A stretch of DNA of 64,000 nucleotides. Origin: Microbacterium capsulatum. Lineage in GTDB: Bacteria > Actinomycetota > Actinomycetes > Actinomycetales > Microbacteriaceae. The stretch is from NCBI RefSeq assembly GCF_030865425.1, contig NZ_JAVFCB010000002.1, positions 62,001 to 126,000 of the forward strand, written 5' to 3'. Under the pieces are notes generated by a model. The model searched no databases and was not told where the DNA came from. It saw nothing but the letters and a program-made list of their open reading frames with translations. The position numbers and the translations under genes are program-made. Of this stretch, positions 29,454 to 37,577 are shown in pieces. Each line of letters opens with the position of its first letter. Position 1 is the stretch's first letter.

Positions 29454-29624
29454 GGCATCTCCTTCGGTACCGGACGGGTACGGGCTTGTCAGGAGTCTAT
29501 GCCACGCGGCGCCTGGGGAGACGGCCTCTACGGTGAGATCCAGTCGCAGAAAGTGTGAAACTGCGTCGCATGTCGCGGAAGTCGGCTCTCGTGCCGCGGA
29601 ACGCCGGGGGATAGACTGCGGGCG

Positions 29625-30335
29625 ATGATCTACTGGTTCATGAAGTACATCGCCATCGGCCCTCTGGTGAAGGCGATCTTCCGGCCGTGGATCGTGGGGC
29701 GCTCGAACGTCCCGACCTCGGGTGCGGCGATCATGGCGAGCAATCACCTGTCCTTCTCCGACTCGATCTTCCTGCCGCTCATGCTGGACCGGAAGATGTC
29801 GTTCCTCGCGAAGAGCGACTACTTCACCGGCCGGGGGATCAAGGGCTGGGCGACCCGGATGTTCATGAAAGGGACCGGCCAGCTGCCGATCGACCGCTCG
29901 GGCGGCAAGGCCTCGGAGGCATCCCTGAACACCGGGCTCACCGTGCTCGGACGCGGCGACCTGCTCGGCATCTACCCCGAGGGCACACGCAGCCCCGACG
30001 GCAAGCTGTACCGCGGCCGCACCGGCATCGCGCGGATGGCGCTCGAGGCGAAGGTCCCGGTCGTGCCGGTCGTGATGGTGGACACGGACGTCGCGATGCC
30101 GACGGGGCAGCGGATCCCGAAGATCATGCGCGTGGGGATGGTCGTCGGCGAGCCCCTGGACTTCTCCCGCTACGCCGGGATGGAGAACGACCGCTACATC
30201 CTCCGCTCCGTCACGGACGAGATCATGGTGGCCCTGCAGCGCCTCGGCGAGCAGACCTACGAGGACGTCTACGCCTCCACGGTGAAGGAGCGGCTGACCA
30301 CCGCGGGCGGCAAGGCCGTCACACACCGCGGTTGA
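29625..30335 (+). CDS. plsC: 1-acyl-sn-glycerol-3-phosphate acyltransferase family protein
   Basis: A 236-residue membrane-associated acyltransferase of phospholipid synthesis. The catalytic NHxxxxD motif is NHLSFSD (H41, D46), and the glycerophosphate-binding motif is IYPEGTRSPDG. RTGIARMALEAKVPVVPV and the downstream block are normal for the family. It corresponds to Rv2182c in the conserved mycobacterial order. In that order the DAHP synthase gene lies close by, but here seven kilobases of transporter and catabolic genes intervene. Confidence 0.9.
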   Translation: MIYWFMKYIAIGPLVKAIFRPWIVGRSNVPTSGAAIMASNHLSFSDSIFLPLMLDRKMSFLAKSDYFTGRGIKGWATRMFMKGTGQLPIDRSGGKASEASLNTGLTVLGRGDLLGIYPEGTRSPDGKLYRGRTGIARMALEAKVPVVPVVMVDTDVAMPTGQRIPKIMRVGMVVGEPLDFSRYAGMENDRYILRSVTDEIMVALQRLGEQTYEDVYASTVKERLTTAGGKAVTHRG

Positions 30336-30412
30336 GGACTCGGCGGGGCGGAGCCCCGGGCGCCAGAGCACCGGTGAGCGCGGAGGCGTTGGGGAACAGA
30401 GCGGGAGGATCC

Positions 30413-31444
30413 GTGCAGGAGAGCGAATCGGGCAGGCGGGTGACGCTCGCCGATGTCGCCGAATTGTCCGGAGTGCACACAGCGACCGTCTCTCGAGCGT
30501 TGAATCCGGCCGCGCGCCTGAAGGTCGCAGCGGAGACTGTGCGCCGGGTGGAAGCGGCGGCGCATGCGCTGGGTTACGTCCCTAACGTCGTTGCGCGAGG
30601 GCTGCGCAAGCGCGCATCGATGACGGTCGGAGTCGTCATCCCCGATCTCACCAATCCGTTCTTCCCTCCCGTCGTCCGCGGCATCGAGGACTATCTCCAG
30701 GTACATGGCTACACGGCCCTGCTCGCCAACACCGACGAGGACGACGATGCTGAGGAAGCCCTGGTCACTTCCTTGCTGGAGAGGCGTGTCGACGGACTGA
30801 TCATGGCGACCGGACGGCACGGCGACCGACCGGTGCTGCGGAGACTGCAGGCCTCGGGAGTGCGGACGGTCATGGTCAACCGCGACGCGAGTCCTCTGCC
30901 GTTCCCCCTGGTCACGGGCGATGACGCCCTCGGGATCGCGGCTGCAGTGGCGCATCTGCACGATCTTGGACATCGCGACATCGTTCACATCGCGGGCCCC
31001 CTGGACCTGTCGACGAGTCTCGTGCGTGCGGACGCGTTCACGGCCGCGGTGCGGGCTCGCCGTGGAATCCGCGGACGGGTGATCGAGGCCTCCGCTCTGA
31101 GCGTGATGGCGGGATCGGAGATCGCGCCGTTCCTGCTCGCGGATTCACCGCCGACCGCGGTCGTCGCGAGCAACGACCTCCTCGCCATCGGCGTGCTACG
31201 AGCGCTGAAGGCGCAGGGGCGCTCCTGTCCCGAGGACCTCGCGATCGTGGGGTTCAACGACATGCCTTTCGCGGAGGATCTCCAGCCGCCCCTGACGACC
31301 GTGCATGTCCCGGGGCAGGCGATGGGAACAGCGGCCGCACGATTGCTCCTCGACGCCCTTGCCGGGGATGCCCCGGGTGCGGGGGCTGTGGTTCTGCCGA
31401 CCTCGCTGATCGTGCGGGGATCCACGGGGCCCGTCCGACGCTGA
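30413..31444 (+). CDS. LacI-family transcriptional regulator
   Basis: A 343-residue repressor. The HTH and hinge occupy residues 9-65 (VTLADVAELSGVHTATVSRALN, then ARGLRKRASMTVGVVIPDL), followed by a periplasmic-binding-like domain with PTAVVASNDLLAIGVLRAL. The GTG at 30413 has GGGAGG four bases upstream; another GTG at 30374 is in frame. Two LacI-type operators just downstream, over the ABC operon promoter, are its probable targets. The inducer is unknown. It may be co-transcribed with plsC. Confidence 0.9.
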   Translation: MQESESGRRVTLADVAELSGVHTATVSRALNPAARLKVAAETVRRVEAAAHALGYVPNVVARGLRKRASMTVGVVIPDLTNPFFPPVVRGIEDYLQVHGYTALLANTDEDDDAEEALVTSLLERRVDGLIMATGRHGDRPVLRRLQASGVRTVMVNRDASPLPFPLVTGDDALGIAAAVAHLHDLGHRDIVHIAGPLDLSTSLVRADAFTAAVRARRGIRGRVIEASALSVMAGSEIAPFLLADSPPTAVVASNDLLAIGVLRALKAQGRSCPEDLAIVGFNDMPFAEDLQPPLTTVHVPGQAMGTAAARLLLDALAGDAPGAGAVVLPTSLIVRGSTGPVRR

Positions 31445-31448
31445 TCCC

Positions 31449-31514
31449 TTGACACCGCGGCGCGCTCGGGTCTTATATGGGTGCAATCGATTGTATTGCA
31501 ATCGATTGCACCCA
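31449..31514 (+). promoter_or_regulatory. Promoter and tandem LacI operators of the ABC-amidohydrolase operon
   Basis: A TTGACA -35 box is at 31449-31454; a TATAT-containing -10 region lies at 31473-31480. Directly downstream are two 14-bp LacI-type sites: TGCAATCGATTGTA (31482-31495) and TGCAATCGATTGCA (31497-31510), with central CG pairs 15 bp apart. Together they form a perfect 16-base inverted repeat (31478-31493 and 31499-31514) around five bases. Repressor bound here would cover the start of transcription. Confidence 0.85.
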
Positions 31515-31544
31515 GTTCCCTGATCTCAGCGAGGAGACCATCCG

Positions 31545-32621
31545 ATGGATTCGCCTTCCCCCGCGGTGTCCGTCCCCGGTGCGCGCCGGGGCACTGTCGC
31601 GTGGGCGAGATACCGGACCGAGATCCGGCTCCTCATCGCCGTCGTCCTTCTCGTGGCACTCTTCATCGTCCTGTTCCCGCAGCAGTTCGGGACCATGAGC
31701 AACGCGGGCAACGTTCTCCGTTATGCGTCCGTGCTGCTGGTAGTCGCGATCGGCCAGATGTTCGCGATCCTCGTGGGCGGATTCGACATCTCTGTCGGAG
31801 CCACGATGGGCCTCGCTTCGACAATCGGCGCGATGGCGATGCTCCAATACGGCACGGTCGCCGGGATCGCCGCGGGAATCGGCGTGGCAGCCGTGGTCGG
31901 GGTCGCCAACGGGATCCTCATCTCGCGGTACCGCGTCAGTCCCTTCATCGCGACCCTCGGCATGATGACATTCGTCGGCGGCCTGGCCAACTCCGTCAGC
32001 GGAGGGCGATCGGTGTTCGGACTGCCCGACTCGTTCGGATGGTTCGGGCGGTTCGACTGGGGTCCTCTGCCCTCCACTACCGGGCTCGCGATCTTCTGCG
32101 GCGCGGCCGCCTGGTTGCTGCTGAGCCGCACGAGGGCGGGCCTGAACATGTACGCGATCGGGGGCGGGCGCCCCACGGCCGTGCTCGCAGGCATACCGGT
32201 GATGCGCACCGAGGTCCTCGCGTACACCACGTGCAGCCTGTTCGCGGGGATCGCCGGCCTCATGCTCGCCTCTCGGGTGGTGATCGGCCAGGCGAGCCTC
32301 GGGTCGGGCTACGAGCTCGAATCCATCGCGACCGCCGTGATCGGCGGCGTGGCGATCGGCGGCGGTGTGGGCCGCATCCTCGGCGTGGTGCTCGGTGTCG
32401 GGCTGCTCAGCCTGATCACAACCGGGATGAACATCGCCGGTCTCTCCGAATTCGTGCAGCAGATGCTCACCGGCGTGGTGCTCATCGTCGCGGTTCTCAT
32501 CGACCGATTCCGCGGCCGCAGCATGCGAGGGCGTGAGCACCCGCAACCTCGCGCCGCCACGACGCCCACGGGCGGCCAGGACCCCGCAGTACCCGAACCG
32601 ATTGAAGTGAGGAAGCCATGA
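31545..32621 (+). CDS. ABC transporter permease, ribose/RbsC type
   Basis: A 358-residue inner-membrane permease with about ten hydrophobic segments. Family motifs are AIGQMFAILVGGFDISVGATMGLAS, VGVANGILISRYRVSPFIATLGMM, and GGVAIGGGVGRILGVVLGVGLL. The C-terminal 40 residues are cytoplasmic and Pro-rich. It is the first structural gene behind the LacI operators, has GAGGAG upstream, and overlaps the binding-protein gene by four bases. Unlike most rbs-type operons, the permease precedes the binding protein and ATPase. Confidence 0.92.
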   Translation: MDSPSPAVSVPGARRGTVAWARYRTEIRLLIAVVLLVALFIVLFPQQFGTMSNAGNVLRYASVLLVVAIGQMFAILVGGFDISVGATMGLASTIGAMAMLQYGTVAGIAAGIGVAAVVGVANGILISRYRVSPFIATLGMMTFVGGLANSVSGGRSVFGLPDSFGWFGRFDWGPLPSTTGLAIFCGAAAWLLLSRTRAGLNMYAIGGGRPTAVLAGIPVMRTEVLAYTTCSLFAGIAGLMLASRVVIGQASLGSGYELESIATAVIGGVAIGGGVGRILGVVLGVGLLSLITTGMNIAGLSEFVQQMLTGVVLIVAVLIDRFRGRSMRGREHPQPRAATTPTGGQDPAVPEPIEVRKP

Positions 32622-33670
32622 ACAAGTCCCGGATCGTGCTTGCCGTCGCGGTCGTCGCGACCGCCGTGTTCGTGCTCGACGGCTGCACGTCCGCGATCCC
32701 GGGTGGCGGGCCGACGTCGGCCGACAGCGCACTCGGCACATCGCTGAAGTGCGATGCTTCTCCCACTCAGCAGGAGTTGCTCGACTACAAGATCCCGCGC
32801 GCGAAGAAGAACTTCGACGTCACCTTGATGCAGGTCAGTTCTGCCGGGTACTACTACCAGGCGATCCAGCAAGGGGCGGAGGAGGCCGCGGCCAAAGCCG
32901 GCGTGCATCTGCAGTCGTACTCGGCCGACGGCTATGCATCGCCTGACCTGCAGCTGAAGCAGATCGGCGATGCGATTGCGCGCGGGACGAACGCGGTCGT
33001 CATGGCGCCATCCGACATCCAGGGGTCCGTGCCGGTGGTCACACGGGCCAGGGACGCAGGCCTACCGGTGGTGAACATCTCGTCCGAGGTCGCGAGCAAG
33101 GACGTCACCATGGTCATGCAGGACGACTACGCCTTCGGGCAGCTCGCCGCCGACCGCGTCGCGAAGGTCGTCGGAGCCAAGGGCGGCAAGGGGATCCTCA
33201 TCGCCGGCCCCGCGAATGCGACCTGGTCGCAACGTCGTACGAAGGGCTTCGAGGACCGGGTGGCGAAGATGTATCCGAACCTGAAGATCGTCGCCGCCCC
33301 GACGCAGAACGTGGATCCCGCCGCGGGTCTGAAGTCGTTCGACGACGCGGTCCAAGCAAATCCTGATATCTCGTGGATCTTCGCGGTCCACTACTACATC
33401 CTGCAGCCGGCATCGCTGCCGACCCAGTACAAAGGGAAGGTTTCTTACATTGCGGGCGGATACGAGCCCGACTCGATCACCGGTCTGAAGAACGGGACGA
33501 TGGACTCCGTCTTCGGCCTCGCTCCACGCTGGATGGGGATCCTCGGCGTCTCTTATGCGGTGGCGCAGCTGAACGGCGAAAAGCTGCCGCGCGTCACGTG
33601 CGTTCCGATCCCGCTGTTCACCGCGAAGGACATCGGCACGCCGTTCGCTGATGCCGAGATCATCCCGTGA
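32618..33670 (+). CDS. ABC transporter substrate-binding lipoprotein (sugar-binding type 1 fold)
   Basis: A 350-residue exported protein. Residues 1-22 form a signal peptide ending in LDGC, with C23 as the likely lipidated cysteine; the D at -2 is unusual for a lipobox. The mature part has the RbsB/periplasmic-binding fold, e.g. GYYYQAIQQGAEEAAAKAGV, ARGTNAVVMAPSD, GLPVVNISSEV. It binds the compound imported by the adjacent permease and ATPase. The ligand is unknown: gene context (deaminase-like hydrolase, RidA, no sugar kinase) suggests something other than a plain sugar. ATGA and GTGA overlaps join it to both neighbours. Confidence 0.9.
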   Translation: MNKSRIVLAVAVVATAVFVLDGCTSAIPGGGPTSADSALGTSLKCDASPTQQELLDYKIPRAKKNFDVTLMQVSSAGYYYQAIQQGAEEAAAKAGVHLQSYSADGYASPDLQLKQIGDAIARGTNAVVMAPSDIQGSVPVVTRARDAGLPVVNISSEVASKDVTMVMQDDYAFGQLAADRVAKVVGAKGGKGILIAGPANATWSQRRTKGFEDRVAKMYPNLKIVAAPTQNVDPAAGLKSFDDAVQANPDISWIFAVHYYILQPASLPTQYKGKVSYIAGGYEPDSITGLKNGTMDSVFGLAPRWMGILGVSYAVAQLNGEKLPRVTCVPIPLFTAKDIGTPFADAEIIP

Positions 33671-35184
33671 CGGTCCCCGCCGAACTTCAGGCGGTCGAGA
33701 TCGGCGTCGTCGGCGTCAGCAAGGCCTATCCCGGGGTCCGCGCGCTCGACAACGTGGACCTCCAGTTCAGGCCTGGCGAGATCCATTCGATCGTCGGCGA
33801 GAACGGGGCGGGTAAGTCGACCCTGGTGCGCATCCTCAGCGGCGTCGAGCACCCGACCAGCGGTTCGGTGATCGTGGACGGCACCGTCCGGCGTCTGCGC
33901 ACACCCGCCGCCGCCCGCCGGGCTGGGATCAGTCTTGTCCCGCAGGAGGCGCAGCTGATCCGGACGTTCAGCGTCGGCAGGAACATCCTCCTCGGCCGGC
34001 AGCACGCGTGGGTGCGCCGAGCGACCCTCACCGGGAGAGAGCGTGCGGTGGTGGCCGAAGCGCTCGTGCGGGTGGGAGCGTCCGGGATCAAGCCAGAGGA
34101 CCCGGCGTCCGCGCTCAGTGCGGCGGGTAACCGGCTCTGTCAGATCGCCGCGACGCTGATCGATCCGGGGCGACTGCTCATCCTCGACGAGCCGACGGCA
34201 GTGCTCGCCGACGCCGACGCCGAAATCCTCCTGGAGCGGCTGGAGAGTCTTCGTGAGGCGGGCATCAGCATCTTGTACGTCAGCCATCGCCTCAGCGAAG
34301 TGATCCGCCTTTCGGATCGCATCACTGTCCTCCGCGACGGGCGCATCGTCGGCTCCTTCGCTCGGGGCGAGGCGGATCGCGCACGCATCCTGCAGCTCAT
34401 GGCCAGACGGCAGGGCACCAGCGCCCCCGCTCGGGTCGAGGCGCCGGTCGATCTTGCTGCGGCAGTGCAGGTGCTGTCGGTGTCCGGACTCTCCTGCGCC
34501 GGCGCGTTCGAGGGAGTGGACTTCGTCGCCCGGGAGGGTGAGGTCGTCGGGATCGCTGGCATCCAGGGATCAGGGCACGGGAGGCTCCTCGACACGATCG
34601 CGGGCGCATGGAGCGCCGACCGAGGAACGGTGTCGGTCGACGGACGGGCGACGTCCGGCTCATTGTGGTCGGCTCTGCGCGCCGGGATCCGTCTCGTGCC
34701 GGAAGACCGTCGCGAGCGGGGCATCGTCGGCGCACAGTCGATCAGCGAGAACCTCTCGATCGGCTACGGCTCGCCGGGGCAGCGGCAGTGGTTCCGGTCG
34801 CGTGCAGCGGAGACGGCCAGGGCCCGGCACGCGATTTCCGAGTTCGGCGTCCGTGCCGCGTCGGCCGAGGTACCGCTGGAGACGCTGAGCGGAGGCAATC
34901 AGCAGAAGGTGGTCATCGCCCGTGTGCTCGCCAGCGGGCCGCGGGTCATGCTCCTGAGCGAACCCACGCAGGGCATCGACGTCCACGCGAAGGCCGAGAT
35001 CCTCCGGACCTTGCGATCCATCGCGCGAGAGCGGCGGATCGCCGTCGTGCTCGCCTCCAGCGAGTTCGAGGAGCTCATCGAGTACGCGGACACCATCCAT
35101 GTGATGCGCCGGGGACGGCTGCGAGTGAGCATGCCAGCGACCGACGCGACCTACGTCGACGTCCTGGAGGCCGCCGTCCCATGA
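33667..35184 (+). CDS. ABC transporter ATPase, double NBD (RbsA type)
   Basis: A 505-residue protein with two nucleotide-binding domains. NBD1 has Walker A GENGAGKST, Walker B LLILDEPTAVL and the switch VSHRL. NBD2 begins near residue 280 with the family's degenerate loop (GIAGIQGSGHG) and has a full signature LSGGNQQKVVIAR. Its Walker B reads LLSEPTQGID, with serine where the conserved aspartate is expected. NBD1's signature is also weak (LSAAGNRLCQIA). Start is GTG overlapping the binding-protein stop. Confidence 0.9.
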   Translation: MTVPAELQAVEIGVVGVSKAYPGVRALDNVDLQFRPGEIHSIVGENGAGKSTLVRILSGVEHPTSGSVIVDGTVRRLRTPAAARRAGISLVPQEAQLIRTFSVGRNILLGRQHAWVRRATLTGRERAVVAEALVRVGASGIKPEDPASALSAAGNRLCQIAATLIDPGRLLILDEPTAVLADADAEILLERLESLREAGISILYVSHRLSEVIRLSDRITVLRDGRIVGSFARGEADRARILQLMARRQGTSAPARVEAPVDLAAAVQVLSVSGLSCAGAFEGVDFVAREGEVVGIAGIQGSGHGRLLDTIAGAWSADRGTVSVDGRATSGSLWSALRAGIRLVPEDRRERGIVGAQSISENLSIGYGSPGQRQWFRSRAAETARARHAISEFGVRAASAEVPLETLSGGNQQKVVIARVLASGPRVMLLSEPTQGIDVHAKAEILRTLRSIARERRIAVVLASSEFEELIEYADTIHVMRRGRLRVSMPATDATYVDVLEAAVP

Positions 35185-35215
35185 ACCACGGTCAGACGAC
35201 ATGAAGGGAATCACG

Positions 35216-36997
35216 ATGAACGCGGAACAGGAAGTGGACGAGCGCCAGAAGGCGGCGCTCGTCGCGGCCGGTCGGGCGCCAGCCGACCGGGTGCTGACCG
35301 GGGCGCGGGTCGTCAACGTGTACACAGGAAGGATCTCCCGCGGCGACGTCGCGATCGCCGGCCCTCGTATCGCTGCGGTGGGGCATGTCGAGCACACCGT
35401 GGACAGCCGCACGGAGATCGTCGACTGCTCCGGGCTCTTCCTCGTCCCCGGCTTCATCGACAGCCATATCCATCTCGGCGGATCCCAGCTCACGATCCAG
35501 CGGCTCGCGGAGGTGCTCGTGCCGCACGGCACGGCGGCACTGTGCACCGACTTCTACGAGCTCGGCACGATCGGCGGCCTTGATGCGGTGCTCCACGAAC
35601 TGGAATCGTCCCGGGGGACAGGTGTCGACATCCTCCTCTCGCCTTTCGTCGCCGCGGTCCTCGGCATCGGGGACTTCGGCAACCTGGGTCGGTTCGGCGT
35701 CGACGACATGATCGCGCTCCTCGAGCACGATGACTGCGTGGAGCTACGCGAGTGGAACTGCTGGTCGGCGTGGCTGCCGATCGAGGATCAGCGTCGGGTC
35801 TATGAGACGGCGCTGCGCCGGCGCCGTACGATCGGCGGCCACCTCGAGGGGCTCGCCGGTCCCACTCTGCAGGCGTCCATCGCACTCGGGATCCGCTCCG
35901 AGCACGAGGCGGTGACCGCGCACGAGGCACTGGAACGAGTGGAACTCGGCGCGACGGTGCAGATCCGCGGCGGGTCCGCAGCGCGGGACTTCGCGGATCT
36001 CGTCCCCGCGATCACCGAACACGGTGCCGACCCGGGGTTGTTCAGCTTCTGCACCGACGAGCAGGAGCTCGCGTCCATGGCCGAGTCCGGGCACATCGAC
36101 CGGCTGGTGCGTCGTGCGATCCGGGAAGGTGTGCCCCCGATCGACGCCGTGCGGATGGCGACACTGAACGCGGCACGCGGCATCGGCGTCGACAACGACT
36201 ACGGATCGATCACACCCGGTCGGGTCGCTTCGATCGTGGCCGTCGAGGAGCTCGCTTCGCTGCCGATCGCTAAGGTGTTCAGCCGTGGCGCGCTCGCCGC
36301 CGAGGACGGGGCTTACCGGCTCGCGCCGCCACCAGCGCAGTACGGACCCGAAGCCCGGGAGTCGATCGTGATCCGCCGTCCGCTCACGCGCGACGACTTC
36401 CTGTTCGAGCTGCCCGACGGCGACATCGAGGTGCGCGTCATCGGCATCACACCCGGCCGGCTGGCCACCGAGGAACGCATCGAGACCGTTGCATTCCTCG
36501 ACGGGCGGCCCCAGGGTGCGGACGGCGTCGCGCGGATCGCCGTCATCGATCGGCATCTGGGCGGCCAGGAGCGCGCCCTCGGGCTCATTCGCGGGCTGGA
36601 CGTCGCAGACGGCGCTGTCGCGATGACGGCCAACCCGGGGATGATGAACCTGGTCGTCGTCGGGGTGGACGAGGACGACATGTGCCTGGCCGCTTCGCGC
36701 GTTGCCGAGTTGGGCGGCGGGTTCGCCGTGGCTGCGCACGGACGTATCCATGCCGAGGTGGCGCTGCCTATCCGTGGGATCGTCAGCGACGCTCCCTCGG
36801 GCGAAGTGGTCGAGCGCTGCATCGCCGTGGAGCATGCGATCCGCGACGCGATGGGCAGCCCGTTCGACGGTTTCATCAGCGCGGCGGGATTCGCCTGCCT
36901 CGCGGTGAGCATCCCCAGTCTGAAGATCACCTCCCGCGGTCTCGCCCGGGTGTCGCGCAGCGAACCCACCGAGGCCGTGCCCTTCCGCATTCGTTGA
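35216..36997 (+). CDS. Divergent adenine-deaminase-like amidohydrolase
   Basis: A 593-residue protein with the adenine deaminase layout: metallo-hydrolase barrel (residues 25-380) and the adenine deaminase C-terminal domain. Retained motifs are PGFIDSHIH, GGHLEGLAG, SEHEAVTAHEAL, the GGSAARDFADL segment, and CTDEQELASMAESGHIDRLVRRAI. Several family motifs are altered: HxESS reads HLGGS, DPHE reads DFYE, and AHDSHN reads ANPGMMN. Those changes include expected metal or substrate residues, so the substrate is probably not adenine. The ATG at 35216 has GAAGGGA seven bases upstream. It lies 31 bases after the ABC ATPase gene. Confidence 0.82.
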   Translation: MNAEQEVDERQKAALVAAGRAPADRVLTGARVVNVYTGRISRGDVAIAGPRIAAVGHVEHTVDSRTEIVDCSGLFLVPGFIDSHIHLGGSQLTIQRLAEVLVPHGTAALCTDFYELGTIGGLDAVLHELESSRGTGVDILLSPFVAAVLGIGDFGNLGRFGVDDMIALLEHDDCVELREWNCWSAWLPIEDQRRVYETALRRRRTIGGHLEGLAGPTLQASIALGIRSEHEAVTAHEALERVELGATVQIRGGSAARDFADLVPAITEHGADPGLFSFCTDEQELASMAESGHIDRLVRRAIREGVPPIDAVRMATLNAARGIGVDNDYGSITPGRVASIVAVEELASLPIAKVFSRGALAAEDGAYRLAPPPAQYGPEARESIVIRRPLTRDDFLFELPDGDIEVRVIGITPGRLATEERIETVAFLDGRPQGADGVARIAVIDRHLGGQERALGLIRGLDVADGAVAMTANPGMMNLVVVGVDEDDMCLAASRVAELGGGFAVAAHGRIHAEVALPIRGIVSDAPSGEVVERCIAVEHAIRDAMGSPFDGFISAAGFACLAVSIPSLKITSRGLARVSRSEPTEAVPFRIR

Positions 36998-37031
36998 TCA
37001 CCCGTCGCCGCACAGAACAGAGGAGTACACC

Positions 37032-37499
37032 ATGCCCGCCATCCCTGCACCGCATCGAGTCGGAAGCGCCGATGTCATCCACCACGACGGGTACGACGAG
37101 ACGATCGTTAGTCCGTTCGTCCCCGCCATCCGTACGGTGTCCGGGGCAAGGCTCGTCTTCGTGAGCGGTGTGACCGGTGCGCCCGTCTACCACGATCATC
37201 CTCACCGTCGGGAGGTGTTCGACACGATCCCCGCCGACATCGCGGGCCAGGTGGCGAACGCGTTCGCGCACCTGGATCTTGCGCTCGCCGCCGCGGGCGC
37301 ACGAAGGACGGACGTCGTCAACCTCGTCCGCTTCTTCACGGACGTGGATGCGGATCAGGACACCGTGAACCGTGTGCAATCGGAGTGGTTCGGTGGCCAC
37401 ATCCCGACGAGCACGTCGGTCGAGGTCACACGGCTGGCCACCGATCCGCGGCTGCGGCTGGAGATCCAAGCCATCGCGGCGGTGGGTGCAGGGGAGTGA
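37032..37499 (+). CDS. RidA/YjgF-family protein
   Basis: A 155-residue member of the RidA (YjgF/YER057c/UK114) family, which hydrolyses reactive enamines or imines released by amine-processing enzymes. Typical segments are VSGARLVFVSGVTG, ANAFAHLDLALAAAGARRTDVVNLVRFFTDV and LRLEIQAIAAVG. The arginine that defines active RidA (in PARS-VEV) is replaced: the sequence reads PTSTSVEV. It therefore belongs with the Rid subgroups of unknown activity. The AGAGGAG ribosome site and short gap make it the last gene of the transporter-amidohydrolase operon. Confidence 0.88.
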   Translation: MPAIPAPHRVGSADVIHHDGYDETIVSPFVPAIRTVSGARLVFVSGVTGAPVYHDHPHRREVFDTIPADIAGQVANAFAHLDLALAAAGARRTDVVNLVRFFTDVDADQDTVNRVQSEWFGGHIPTSTSVEVTRLATDPRLRLEIQAIAAVGAGE

Positions 37500-37577
37500 G
37501 GCCAGGTGGGTGTGACTCCGCCGTCACACACCGGCGCTGAGCGTCGGGGCCCTCCCGGCGCGCCCTAGGATGGGGGA

